Of a DNA stretch of 47,195 bases, positions 30,979 to 39,715 are shown in pieces. A program made the position numbers and the translations under genes. The stretch comes from Saprospiraceae bacterium (GTDB lineage: Bacteria; Bacteroidota; Bacteroidia; Chitinophagales; Saprospiraceae). Location: assembly GCA_027488855.1 (NCBI GenBank), contig JAIYAV010000099.1:1-47195 (forward strand). Direction: 5' to 3'. Under the pieces are notes generated by a model. That model saw only the letters and a program-made list of their open reading frames with translations, was not told where the DNA came from and did not search any database. Position 1 is the first letter of the stretch, and each line of letters begins with the position of its first letter.

Positions 30979-33414
30979 TTAATCGTTGCGCAAAGACTTA
31001 ACGGGATCGCTCAAAGCGGCTTTGATGCTTTGAATACTGATGGTCAAAAACGCCAGTGCAGCGGCACCTAGTCCAGCTACCAGAAACATCCACCATTGGG
31101 GTGAAATGCGGTAGCTAAAGTTTTGCAACCATTGTTCGGAAAGGTACCAGGCAATAGGTCCGGCAATCAAAGTTGCTACAATCACCAGCCGAATGAACTC
31201 CCGCGAAAGCAAAGCAGTGATGCTGCTAATGCTGGCACCCATTACTTTGCGGATGCCAATTTCTTTGGTGCGGCGTTCTACGGCATAGGTCGCCAGGCCA
31301 AACAACCCCAGGCAAGCGATAAATATGGCCAAACTTGAGCCCAGTTGAGTCAGGCGATTCAAACGACTTTCGGCAGCGTAAATAGCCGCAAAACGATCGT
31401 CCATAAACTCGTAATCGAAGGGTTTGTCGGGGATGATTTTTTGCCAGGCCTTGGTGATGGCCGCCAGGTTGCTGGACACATCTTTAGTGGATACTTTTAC
31501 ACTGATGGAGGTTGTCCAGTTGCTGGCCCGCATGCACAAGGGTTCAATATTTTGGTACAAACTATTGAAATGAAAATCTTTGACCACGCCTACTACCTGC
31601 CCCATATTCGTTATTTCGGTGTAACCTATTTGTTTTCCGATGGCTTCTTGTGGTGTCCAGCCCAGTTGTTTGGCCAGGGTTTCATTGATGAGGTATTCGT
31701 TGCCTTTGGCTGGCCCTTCGGCGCTGATGCTTTTACCCGTCACCAGTTTCATGTGGTAAAAATCCATGAAGTTTTGATCTACTGCAATGCGGGGGATGGC
31801 GATATGTTCCAATTTGCCCGATTTTCCTTGGTACTCAACGCCATTTTGAACCAAGCCCTGGCCCAGCGTTTGATCCGATAATGCGACGGAGACTACCCCC
31901 GGCAATTTTTCCAATTCACTTTTAACCACCTGGCTTTTATAAATATTGGACATGCCCAGGTCTGCTACCATAATTTGATCGGTAGCATAGCCCATATCAC
32001 TTTTGAGCACAAAATTGAGTTGGCGCGAAGAAACAAGGGTACATACCACCAATACGATGGCCGCAGTAAATTGCAAGACTACCAAAGCTGGAACCAATTT
32101 GCCGCGCCGCATTTCCAGGCCTTTGCTCCCACGGAATATTTTCACAGGCAAAAAGCGGGATACGATAAAAGCGGGATAAGCCCCCGATACAATGCCCAAG
32201 ATGAGTACCGATGCCAGAATGGCCATTCCAAATCCCGGAGTCCACAAATACTTCAAGGCAGCAACGGGATAATCCAAATCACGCAACATTGGCCGCAACA
32301 AAAAAATAATGCCTACTGAACACAACAGCGCAATGCTGGTCATAAGAAGAGATTCGTTCAAAAACTGTACAATGATGGACTGCCGCGAAGCACCAATGGT
32401 TTTGCGCACCGCAATTTCACGGCCCCTACGCCCGGCGATAACGGTGGAAAGGTTGGAATAATTGATACAGGCGATGAATAAAATAAACAGGCCAATTGCG
32501 CCAAAAATCAACAAATAGGCTTGATCAAAGCGGGCATGATTGGTCGCCTCGCCATCTTGTAATTTTCCTGACCCCAGGTGAACATCCTCCAAGGCTTGAA
32601 ATTGGTGTCCTACTTTTTCGGATTGTTGCATCCGCGATTTTAGCCTTTTGGGGATCTCGTTTTCCAAGGCGGCCACATCTACTTTGTCGCTGCGCACCGT
32701 CACATAGGTGATCGCCGCTTGGGCATGCCAGTTGTTGACGATATCCGGGTTCCAAACCGCCCAAAAAGGCAGGCGTTTGATGTGGAATAGCATGTCAAAT
32801 TGCAGGTGGGATTGGCTCGGTATTTCCGCCAGTACTCCACTGACTTTAAACTGTTCTACGGTGTCTTGGTTTTCTTTGAAAGGGTTCGCATAGGTTTTGG
32901 TCAATACTTTTCCTAGTACATCGGTGTGTCCAAAAATCTCTTCCGCCTTTTGTTTGCTCAATACCACATTGTGCTCGTCGGCAAAGACAGTAAGCGGGTT
33001 GCCCACTAGCAACGGAAAATCAAACACCTGAAAAAAAGAAGTATCTACGGCGAAAACCTGGCGTATAGTATTGGCTTGCCCCTTATAAGTGAGCACGAAG
33101 TTCTGGTCAATTGGAGACAGGCGGGTGTAATTTTCAATTTCCTTTTCAAAGGTATTGGCCAAAAAAGGGCCCATTGGATAACTACTGTAAGGCGCCGTTC
33201 TTTCTGCCATGCCATCATAACGCGAGATGGTATTCAGCCGATAAATACGCTCAAACCGACTGTGAAAACGGTCAAAATCACGCTCGTGCAACACCATCAA
33301 AAAGATCAGGGTGCATACGGCGAAACCCAACGCCAAACCAAGGAGGTTGATGCCCGCAACCAGGCGGTTGCGTTGTAGGCTTTTGAAAGCGAGTTTTAAT
33401 GGATTGTAGGCCAT
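30979..33414 (-). CDS. MacB/FtsX-type ABC transporter permease (second of three)
   Basis: An 811-aa paralogue of its neighbours with the same two-FtsX layout: N-terminal helix NRLVAGINLLGLALGFAVCTLIFLM, FDRFHSRFERIYRLNT, GRRGREIAVRKTIGASRQSI in the first FtsX block, and VERRTKEIGIRKVMGAS in the second, ending ALSDPVKSLRND. The periplasmic parts differ clearly from the other two permeases, suggesting a heteromeric or alternative complex around one ATPase. It is preceded by the long hairpin at 33451-33540 and followed closely by the third permease. Confidence 0.92.
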   Translation of the reverse strand: MAYNPLKLAFKSLQRNRLVAGINLLGLALGFAVCTLIFLMVLHERDFDRFHSRFERIYRLNTISRYDGMAERTAPYSSYPMGPFLANTFEKEIENYTRLSPIDQNFVLTYKGQANTIRQVFAVDTSFFQVFDFPLLVGNPLTVFADEHNVVLSKQKAEEIFGHTDVLGKVLTKTYANPFKENQDTVEQFKVSGVLAEIPSQSHLQFDMLFHIKRLPFWAVWNPDIVNNWHAQAAITYVTVRSDKVDVAALENEIPKRLKSRMQQSEKVGHQFQALEDVHLGSGKLQDGEATNHARFDQAYLLIFGAIGLFILFIACINYSNLSTVIAGRRGREIAVRKTIGASRQSIIVQFLNESLLMTSIALLCSVGIIFLLRPMLRDLDYPVAALKYLWTPGFGMAILASVLILGIVSGAYPAFIVSRFLPVKIFRGSKGLEMRRGKLVPALVVLQFTAAIVLVVCTLVSSRQLNFVLKSDMGYATDQIMVADLGMSNIYKSQVVKSELEKLPGVVSVALSDQTLGQGLVQNGVEYQGKSGKLEHIAIPRIAVDQNFMDFYHMKLVTGKSISAEGPAKGNEYLINETLAKQLGWTPQEAIGKQIGYTEITNMGQVVGVVKDFHFNSLYQNIEPLCMRASNWTTSISVKVSTKDVSSNLAAITKAWQKIIPDKPFDYEFMDDRFAAIYAAESRLNRLTQLGSSLAIFIACLGLFGLATYAVERRTKEIGIRKVMGASISSITALLSREFIRLVIVATLIAGPIAWYLSEQWLQNFSYRISPQWWMFLVAGLGAAALAFLTISIQSIKAALSDPVKSLRND

Positions 33415-33450
33415 GTGAAGAGCAGTTGAGGTGATTTAGAAAGTTGATAG

Positions 33451-33540
33451 GGTTGAGAAGGTTGAGGCTGCCGCAGCGATCCGGTCACTGAGCGTAGCCG
33501 AAGTGCAAGGATCGCTGCGGCAGCCTCAACCTTCTCAACC
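33451..33540. repeat. Long inverted repeat between permease genes
   Basis: Perfect 32-bp arms (33451-33482 and 33509-33540) combine GGTTGAGAAGGTTGAGG tandem units with GCTGCCGCAGCGATCC. The 26-nt loop contains GGTCACTGAGCGTAGCCGAA. It is inside the exporter operon, 36 nt upstream of the second permease start, so it would form in the polycistronic message. Confidence 0.92.
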
Positions 33541-33558
33541 TTCCTCAACCAAAATATT

Positions 33559-35949
33559 TTATTCAGATTTCAACGACTGCACCGGATTAACCAGCGCAGC
33601 TCGAATTGCTTGTATACTTACCGTAACCAAAGCGATCACAATCGCCATCAAACCAGCCACTACAAAGAACCACCATTCGATGGTGATGCGGTAGGCAAAA
33701 TCTTGCAACCAACCTTGCATGACGTACCAAGCCAGGGGCGAAGCAATCAGGATGCCAATGCAGACCATAATGACAAAGTCTTTGGACAAAAGGGTTACAA
33801 TGCCCGCTACGGAGGCACCCAATACCTTGCGCACCCCAATTTCTTTGGTGCGGCGCTCAGCAGTGAAGGCAGCTAGGGCAAAGAGTCCCAGGCAGGAAAT
33901 GAGAATGGCAACCACCGAGAAGATGTTGAACATCAAGGCCGAGCGCTGGTCTTTTTCGTACAGTTTTTCAAACTCATCATCCAGGAACTGGTATTCAAAG
34001 ATGCGGTCGGGTACGTTTGCGCGCCAGAGGTTATTGGCAAAATCCACCGCCTTACTGGCATTCGCGCCCGTGGTTTTGACGTACAAAGTAGTGCGCCAGC
34101 TAGGATCTCCATTGATGACCACGGGCGGGATTTTTTCGTGCATGTCGCGCAAGTGGAAGTCTTTGACCACCCCGATGATCTGCCCTTTGATGCCATTGCC
34201 TTCAAAGCGTTGGCCGATAACGGGTGATTTTAGGTTGCAGATTTTGACGGCGGCTTCGTTGAGCACAAAATTGCTTTCGTCCGCTTTATTCCCTTCCTGA
34301 AACCAACGGCCCTCCAGTAGTTTTAAGCCAAAGATTTTTTGAAAATTGACATCTGCTGAAAATGGAGCAAAGGTTGGGTTTTCGTTTTCTTTGCGGCCTT
34401 CCCATTCAAAGTTGCCACTGCTGCTAGAGCCGTGATTGACAATAGAAGCCGAAGCCATACTGATGCCACTTACTGCCGGGTTGTTTTCTATTTCGCGCAC
34501 CATCCGCTTCATGGTACCTTCACCATTTGGTTCCCTCAACATTTGCCAGGGGAAATTGATGCGCATCACGTACTCCCGGTCAAAACCCAGGTTGGTATTC
34601 CGAATAAACTGCAACTGTTTGTAAATGGTGAGGGTACTTACGATCAGCCCCACCGAAATGGCAAATTGTAAAACGGCCAGACCTTTCCAAAAGCCAGTTT
34701 TATGTTTGCTCAAAAAATTGCTACCCTTCATGATGTTGAGCGGCTGGAAGGAAGACAATAAAATGGAGGGATAAATTCCGGTAAGCAAGGTGACCAATAC
34801 TAGAACAGCTAGAATAATTTTCCAAAGGTTGAAATCCAGGAGGTTCAATTCAAAAGTTTCTCCGGTCAATTGATTGAACATCGGCATACTAAGCTTGGTC
34901 ATCAACAAGGTGACCAACAGCGCAACCGTACACATTGCCGCAGACTCCAGCATAAACTGACTAAACATCTGCCCTTTGCTGGCACCCATTATTTTTTGCA
35001 CGCCAATTTCTTTGCCCCTTTTGCTGGTGCGTGCAATGGACAAATTGACGTAGTTGATGCAAGCAACCACTAGAATTAATAAGCCAATGATGAAAAAGAC
35101 CCGAATCGTGCTAAAGTCGGTAGTACTGGCTTCCGTGTTCATAACCGTCTGATCGAAGCGCATGTCCTTCATGGGTTCGACGGTAGCCACGATGGTGCTG
35201 TCTTCTTTTTCTTTGCGCAACATTCGGGTGATCTGTTTGCCCAATCTTTTGGCATCAGTATTGGGGCGCAGGCGAGCGTAGGCATTATAGCTGAAATTGC
35301 CCCAGCTACCATCATTTTCTCGATTCCCGGGATCACTTTGGCGCAAAGCCAGGGGAATCATCAGATTGAATTTAAAACTGGAGTTGAGTGGATCGTCTTT
35401 GACGATGCCTTGTATGACACATTCATTGGTGTCAATGCGCAACAATTGACCGATGGGATCGGCGTCACCAAACAATTGGCGGGCGGTGCTTTGATTGAGG
35501 ATGACACTTTTGGGGTGTTGAAAAAAAGCTTCAGAACCTCCATCCACAAATTCGTACTTGAACATTTTGAACCAGCTGGAATCAATCGTGGCGCAACGCT
35601 CTACTTTGATCAACTGGTTTTTGAGTTTAATGGTTGACTCTCCCGCCCAGGCTGTAGTTTGGGTGACCAATTCAATTTCGGCCAATTGGCTACCCAGGGC
35701 CGGTGCCAACTTTAAGGGTACGGTATTCCAGTGCCAGGTCTCGGTATCACTAACTTTAATGTGACTCTTGATGCGGTAAATGCGCTCGGCGTGATCGTGG
35801 TAGCGATCGTAGCTCAGTTCATTGGTCACCCACATGCCGATGAGCAGGGCCCCGGTCATACCCAGAGACAATCCAATGATGTTGATCAAACCGGAAGTCC
35901 GATCCTTGAGGAAAGCGCGCGAGGCAATGCGCAGGAAGAGTTTGAACAT
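33559..35949 (-). CDS. MacB/FtsX-type ABC transporter permease (first of three)
   Basis: A 796-aa permease. The start is ATG 35949 (MFKLFLRIASRAFLKDRT), not the TTG three codons upstream. N-terminal helix GLINIIGLSLGMTGALLIGMW, then LSYDRYHDHAERIYRIKS, first FtsX block ARTSKRGKEIGVQKIMGASKGQM, second FtsX block AERRTKEIGVRKVLGAS, and ending AALVNPVQSLKSE. It follows the ATPase gene after a REP-like palindrome and pairs with that ATPase. The C-terminal blocks of the three permeases are very alike, as expected for tandem duplication followed by divergence of the periplasmic parts. Confidence 0.92.
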   Translation of the reverse strand: MFKLFLRIASRAFLKDRTSGLINIIGLSLGMTGALLIGMWVTNELSYDRYHDHAERIYRIKSHIKVSDTETWHWNTVPLKLAPALGSQLAEIELVTQTTAWAGESTIKLKNQLIKVERCATIDSSWFKMFKYEFVDGGSEAFFQHPKSVILNQSTARQLFGDADPIGQLLRIDTNECVIQGIVKDDPLNSSFKFNLMIPLALRQSDPGNRENDGSWGNFSYNAYARLRPNTDAKRLGKQITRMLRKEKEDSTIVATVEPMKDMRFDQTVMNTEASTTDFSTIRVFFIIGLLILVVACINYVNLSIARTSKRGKEIGVQKIMGASKGQMFSQFMLESAAMCTVALLVTLLMTKLSMPMFNQLTGETFELNLLDFNLWKIILAVLVLVTLLTGIYPSILLSSFQPLNIMKGSNFLSKHKTGFWKGLAVLQFAISVGLIVSTLTIYKQLQFIRNTNLGFDREYVMRINFPWQMLREPNGEGTMKRMVREIENNPAVSGISMASASIVNHGSSSSGNFEWEGRKENENPTFAPFSADVNFQKIFGLKLLEGRWFQEGNKADESNFVLNEAAVKICNLKSPVIGQRFEGNGIKGQIIGVVKDFHLRDMHEKIPPVVINGDPSWRTTLYVKTTGANASKAVDFANNLWRANVPDRIFEYQFLDDEFEKLYEKDQRSALMFNIFSVVAILISCLGLFALAAFTAERRTKEIGVRKVLGASVAGIVTLLSKDFVIMVCIGILIASPLAWYVMQGWLQDFAYRITIEWWFFVVAGLMAIVIALVTVSIQAIRAALVNPVQSLKSE

Positions 35950-35956
35950 GGCAGTC

Positions 35957-36040
35957 AATTGTAGGGGCGACCCTTCGTGGTCGCCTGTTTTTTGGAAACG
36001 GAATTCGTAGGGGCGCCCACGTAGGGGCGCCCCTACAATT
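35957..36040. repeat. REP-like GTAGGGGCG palindrome in the exporter operon
   Basis: The arms AATTGTAGGGGCG (35957-35969) and CGCCCCTACAATT (36028-36040) enclose an inner hairpin GGCGACC/GGTCGCC and further GTAGGGGCGCCC copies. The right arm touches the ATPase stop codon and the left arm lies 8 nt before the permease start. Repeats with this GTAGGGGCGACCC core are known as dispersed elements in many genomes. Confidence 0.85.
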
Positions 36041-36717
36041 TACACATGAAAATTCTCCGTCACCACCTTGCCATCAAACAGGTTGATCACCCGGTGGGCA
36101 AAGCCAGAATCATGTGGCGAGTGCGTTACCATCACGATGGTAGTGCCTTCGATATTCAGTTCACGGAGCAAGTTCATCACCTGCTCGCCGTTGGAAGAGT
36201 CGAGGTTACCCGTAGGCTCATCCGCTAGGATCATCTTGGGAGAGGCCACTACAGCGCGGGCGATGGCCGTACGCTGTTGCTGACCACCGGAAAGCTGCTG
36301 TGGGAAGTGATTGCGGCGGTGCATCATGTTCATGCGTTCCAGGGCGGCTTCGGCGCGTTTTTTGCGATCAGCAGCAGGTACTTTGAGGTACAGTAGAGGC
36401 AATTCCACGTTTTCGTATACCGTAAGTTCATCAATCAGGTTGAAGCTTTGGAATACAAATCCGATGTTTCCTTTGCGCAATTGAGCGCGACTGCGTTCGG
36501 GCATTTTAGCGACTTCGGTGCCATAAAAATGGTATTCCCCAACGGATGGGTTGTCCAACAAGCCCAAGATGTTGAGCAAAGTTGATTTTCCACAACCAGA
36601 AGGGCCCATGATGGCCACAAATTCTCCGTCTTGGATTTCCAGACTAATGCCGTTTAGGGCGGTGGTTTCTACTTCTTCAGTAGTGAAAACCTTTTGTAGG
36701 TTGACGGTCTTTATCAT
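36040..36717 (-). CDS. ABC transporter ATP-binding protein (MacB/LolD type)
   Basis: A 225-aa ATPase that powers the permeases encoded downstream. Walker A GPSGCGKST (38-46), Q-loop (Q90 in FVFQSFNLI), signature LSGGQQQR (142-149), Walker B MILADEPTGNLD (D166, E167) and H-loop MVTHS (H199) are all present. The MIKTVNLQKVF...EVETTALNGISLEI start and FVFQSFNLIDELTVYENVELPL are typical of the LolD/MacB group. It is flanked on both sides by long inverted repeats inside the operon: a purine-rich one upstream that runs to its start codon, and a REP-like one downstream. Confidence 0.95.
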   Translation of the reverse strand: MIKTVNLQKVFTTEEVETTALNGISLEIQDGEFVAIMGPSGCGKSTLLNILGLLDNPSVGEYHFYGTEVAKMPERSRAQLRKGNIGFVFQSFNLIDELTVYENVELPLLYLKVPAADRKKRAEAALERMNMMHRRNHFPQQLSGGQQQRTAIARAVVASPKMILADEPTGNLDSSNGEQVMNLLRELNIEGTTIVMVTHSPHDSGFAHRVINLFDGKVVTENFHV

Positions 36718-36884
36718 AAAAGATGAAAGATGAGAGATGAAAGATGAAAGGAGAGAGTGGAAAGATGAGAGATGAGAGATGAAGGATGAGGGATGAAAGA
36801 TAAAAGAGAAGGAATGAAACCTCGTCTCTTTTATCTCTCATCTTTTATCTTTCATCTCTCCTCTTTCATCTTTCATCTCTCTCT
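36718..36884. repeat. Long purine/pyrimidine inverted repeat of GATGAAA units
   Basis: The left side (36718 to about 36815) is built of degenerate 7-8 bp units (GATGAAA, GATGAGA) containing only A, G and T. The right side (about 36826-36884) is its pyrimidine-rich complement and ends at the adaptor stop codon. It fills the whole gap between adaptor and ATPase genes and includes the region just before the ATPase ATG, so folding could hide its ribosome binding site. Confidence 0.88.
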
Positions 36885-38129
36885 TTAAAATTCTAGTACT
36901 TCGTTGTCACCAAAGGTATCGTAAGAGGAGGTGATGACCCGTTCGCCGGGTTTCAGCCCTTCCAATACTTCAAAATATTCAGGGTTTTTACGCCCCAGGG
37001 AGATGCGGCGGCGCACCGCACGTTTGTCTCCATTTTCCAAGACGTACACCCAGTTGCCACCTGTAGTCGAGAAAAAACCTCCGGTGGGTAGCAAAACCGC
37101 TTGAGTGGGCTGGCCCAATTGCAGACGAATGGTCACAGATTGACCCCGTTTGATGCCCTCAGGAGCACCTTGATTAAATTTCATGTCTACTTCAAAACGG
37201 CCACTGCGCACTTCCGGATAAATCTTGATGATTTCGAGGCTGAATGATTTACCATTGAAATCAAAACTACCCGGCAAGCCGCTGAATACGCGGTTGATGT
37301 AGTATTCGTCGATGGCTGCCCGAATTTTGAAACCACTCAAATCGTCAATCTGGCCAATGTTTTGGCCTTGGCTGATATTAGAACCCACTTCCACATCCAT
37401 TGATGACAAGAGGCCGGGTACGGGTGCTTTTACTTCCAGGTTTTCCAGGGTTTGCCGCCAGAGTTCCACGTTTCTTTGGGTGCGTTCCAGGGTGCCTTCC
37501 AGTTGTTTGATTTGGATGACTGCGTTTTCTTCCTGGTATTTTTGCGACTCGATTGCGATGTCGCGTTGTTTAACCAGGCGTTCATAATCGCGTTTGGCGC
37601 GCAGGTACTCTTGTTCAGAGACGACTTTATCCCCAAATAGTTGCTTGTTGCGGTCGTATAAATCCTTGGCTTGTTCAATTTGAAAGTCCAGTTCATTCAG
37701 GCTGCTGCGCAGGGAGAAGCGCTCCACTTTGAGGCGTTGACGGGTATTTTGCAGGTCGTTCACCAGGCGGCTGGCCTCGGTTTCAGACTGCAAAAAGTTG
37801 AGCTTGAGTTGTTGGTTTTCCAACTTCAACAGGGTTTGCCCTTTGGTCACCGCGTTCCCCCCTTCTACCATTTTTTGGGTAACATAACCTCCTACTACCG
37901 CATCCAGGCGGATGGTTTTGAGGGGTTGCACATTGCCTGTGATGGGAATGGTTTCATCGAAGGTGCCGTTCATGACCTCCGAGATGGTGAGTTTGTCTTG
38001 CTCAACGTTGAGCGTAGTTTTGTGGTCTTTCAGCAATTGCCAGCCGAAAAATCCTACAAATGCGGCACCGAGTACAAAAAGTACAATTCGTTGGGTGGTC
38101 CAAAATTTCTTTTCAATCTTTCTATCCAT
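36885..38129 (-). CDS. Periplasmic adaptor subunit (membrane fusion protein) of an ABC exporter
   Basis: A 414-aa adaptor. A single N-terminal membrane helix (about 13-33, RIVLFVLGAAFVGFFGWQLL) is followed by the first lipoyl half (GNVQPLKTIRLDAVVGGYVTQKMVEGGNAVTKGQTLLKL). A long coiled-coil hairpin (about 110-225) and the second lipoyl half (VKAPVPGLLSSMDVEVGSNISQGQ) come next, then beta-barrel and membrane-proximal domains (EVLEGLKPGERVITSSYDTF). The start is ATG 38129 (MDRKIEKK), not the extended frame. It is the first gene of the operon. Partner outer-membrane channel is not in the window. Upstream lie a sigma-54-like promoter and paired palindromic sites. Confidence 0.92.
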   Translation of the reverse strand: MDRKIEKKFWTTQRIVLFVLGAAFVGFFGWQLLKDHKTTLNVEQDKLTISEVMNGTFDETIPITGNVQPLKTIRLDAVVGGYVTQKMVEGGNAVTKGQTLLKLENQQLKLNFLQSETEASRLVNDLQNTRQRLKVERFSLRSSLNELDFQIEQAKDLYDRNKQLFGDKVVSEQEYLRAKRDYERLVKQRDIAIESQKYQEENAVIQIKQLEGTLERTQRNVELWRQTLENLEVKAPVPGLLSSMDVEVGSNISQGQNIGQIDDLSGFKIRAAIDEYYINRVFSGLPGSFDFNGKSFSLEIIKIYPEVRSGRFEVDMKFNQGAPEGIKRGQSVTIRLQLGQPTQAVLLPTGGFFSTTGGNWVYVLENGDKRAVRRRISLGRKNPEYFEVLEGLKPGERVITSSYDTFGDNEVLEF

Positions 38130-38198
38130 GGTAGTGCTTGGCTTATTTTTCTCTTGGAATAGTGGGTTTGTCACCATTCTTTATCCTGATGATGTAGA

Positions 38199-38215
38199 TT
38201 CAAGCCCTGTGCCAA
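38199..38215 (-). promoter_or_regulatory. Sigma-54-like promoter of the exporter operon
   Basis: Read on the minus strand: TTGGCACAGGGCTTGAA. It matches the -24/-12 pattern TGGCAC-N5-TTGCA except for A in place of C in the -12 GC. It lies about 70-85 nt upstream of the adaptor ATG. Paired activator-like palindromes at 38269-38306 lie at a distance normal for sigma-54 enhancers. Confidence 0.5.
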
Positions 38216-38268
38216 AGTTTTATTCAATTGAAAATCAATTTATTGAAATAGGTAAAAAAGAATTTTCT

Positions 38269-38306
38269 TGTTCAGAAGCGGACAGAAAGTGTTCGGAAAC
38301 GGACAC
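38269..38306. promoter_or_regulatory. Twin palindromic activator sites (TGTTC-N6-GGACA)
   Basis: Two copies of a 16-bp imperfect palindrome, TGTTCAGAAGCGGACA (38269-38284) and TGTTCGGAAACGGACA (38290-38305), are spaced 21 bp start to start, about two helical turns. The second is flanked by G and C, giving GTGTTCG...CGGACAC. This is the arrangement expected for a dimeric NtrC-type response regulator acting on the sigma-54-like promoter 60-90 bp away. Confidence 0.6.
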
Positions 38307-38411
38307 CCGTTAATACTTATTTCAATGCACTGACAAATATCACTTTTTTTCAGTACCTCCATTAGCTCAACTCATTTCAATGTGCAACAACTTGTAACAA
38401 AAATTAAAACC

Positions 38412-38831
38412 ATGACCATCCACATCCGTCCGAATGATCCCATCAGCGATTTGCAAAATGCCTTTACAGCTGCGTATCCACATTTGAAGTTACAGTTTTT
38501 CTCCAAGTCACATGGAGAAAGCAAGGGCAGTTTTGCCAAATTTATGATTCACGATCGCAATACCCTGCTGGGTGACCTCAATCCGGAACTCCGGGAGAGC
38601 AGCATCAGCATTGCGCCCGACACCATCACCTGGGCTTTGGAAAAAAACTTTGAAGAGGCGTTCCTTTTGCACGTACAGGTCTTTCGCCAATCGGGCTCAA
38701 TCTGGCTGGAAACTTCCGTGAGCGACCATCTGACTTTGGCCGAACAAGAAGCCAAAGTCGCCAAAAGCACAATCGAGACTGAAGCGGAAACGACGACTGA
38801 AGCGGAAAATGATTACCACGAACAGGAGTAG
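38412..38831 (+). CDS. Small acidic protein of unknown function
   Basis: A 139-aa soluble protein I do not recognise. It begins MTIHIRPNDPISDLQNAF at ATG 38412; an in-frame start 10 codons earlier is less likely. The core (30-105) looks alpha/beta, with LKLQFFSKSHG and EAFLLHVQVFRQSGSIWLETS. The tail (110-139) is rich in Glu and Thr (ETEAETTTEAEND) and probably disordered. It is divergent from the exporter operon and shares its regulatory region, so co-regulation is possible. No catalytic motif is visible. Confidence 0.65.
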   Translation: MTIHIRPNDPISDLQNAFTAAYPHLKLQFFSKSHGESKGSFAKFMIHDRNTLLGDLNPELRESSISIAPDTITWALEKNFEEAFLLHVQVFRQSGSIWLETSVSDHLTLAEQEAKVAKSTIETEAETTTEAENDYHEQE

Positions 38832-38846
38832 TTTTTGTACAAAATA

Positions 38847-38877
38847 TTGCATCCTGCTAAATCCTGCTGTATTTTCG
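38847..38877 (+). promoter_or_regulatory. Promoter-like TTG-N20-TATTTTCG upstream of the RDD gene
   Basis: TTG at 38847-38849, a 20-nt spacer and TATTTTCG at 38870-38877 (one mismatch to TAnnTTTG), 48 nt before the RDD gene start. Confidence 0.45.
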
Positions 38878-38925
38878 TGGCCAGCTTAATATACGGAGTA
38901 TTTACATCAATCTTCAAGCAGGCCC

Positions 38926-39663
38926 ATGCAAACCATCGAAATTAAAACCACCCAGAATGTCACCATCGAATACGAATTGGCTTCGCTATGGGAACGTGGC
39001 CTATCTACCTTAATTGATTTAGTGATCATTGGTGTAAGCAGTCTTTTGGTCCCAATTATGTTGAGCATATTGGGGTTGTCGGCATTGATTCCGTTTCAGT
39101 TGCTTTTTACGCTGTGTTTTCTCAGTTTTTTCTTTGGTTATTTTTTTTTGTTGGAGAGCATGATGGGCGGCCAAACCCTGGGCAAAAAAATAACCAACAT
39201 TCGGGTAGTGCGGCTGGATGGTGAAATTCCTACGGTGAATGATTATCTCCTGCGGGCCGTTTTCCAATATGTGGATACCATTCTTTCCGGGGGGATTTTG
39301 GCAGCCATGCTCATTAGTTCCACCACTCGCCAACAACGCCTGGGCGACATGACCGCAGGTACCACCGTTATCCGCAAGCGCAACAACATCCGGATGCACC
39401 TACGCAACATCCTCAATATCGATACCCTCGAAAGTTACGAGCCCGTTTATCACCAAGTAAAAGCCCTTAGCGAGCAGGACATGCTCAGCATCAAACAGGT
39501 CATCAGTCGGGTGCGCAAATACCCGAATGACGCGCATTGGGCAGTAGTGGAATCTCTCGCCGCTCAACTCAAAGAACACTTGGACATCCATGAAACGCGC
39601 AAAAGTGATGACCTGGAATTCCTGCGCACCCTCTTGCGCGACTACATTGTACTTACCAGATAG
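38926..39663 (+). CDS. RDD family membrane protein
   Basis: A 245-aa membrane protein. The RDD domain occupies the first ~150 residues: ASLWERGLSTLIDLVIIGV (the Arg and Asp of the name), two hydrophobic helices to about residue 80, then GGQTLGKKITNIRVVRLDG and a third helix near 110-130, ending QQRLGDMTAGTTVI. The C-terminal ~95 residues are soluble and helical (YEPVYHQVKALSEQDMLSIKQVI...). RDD proteins are thought to act in transport or membrane homeostasis, and a few as ion antiporters; no specific role can be given. It is on the same strand as rlmD, 52 nt upstream. Confidence 0.85.
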   Translation: MQTIEIKTTQNVTIEYELASLWERGLSTLIDLVIIGVSSLLVPIMLSILGLSALIPFQLLFTLCFLSFFFGYFFLLESMMGGQTLGKKITNIRVVRLDGEIPTVNDYLLRAVFQYVDTILSGGILAAMLISSTTRQQRLGDMTAGTTVIRKRNNIRMHLRNILNIDTLESYEPVYHQVKALSEQDMLSIKQVISRVRKYPNDAHWAVVESLAAQLKEHLDIHETRKSDDLEFLRTLLRDYIVLTR

Positions 39664-39715
39664 TAATACTTAATTGCAATAGGATTGTATCTTCGCGCTT
39701 TAATTCAAAAAATGG

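Noticed and set aside
36718-36884. CRISPR-like repeat array
   Set aside because: The units are 7-8 bp, degenerate, contiguous and mirrored as an inverted repeat; there are no spacers and no cas genes.
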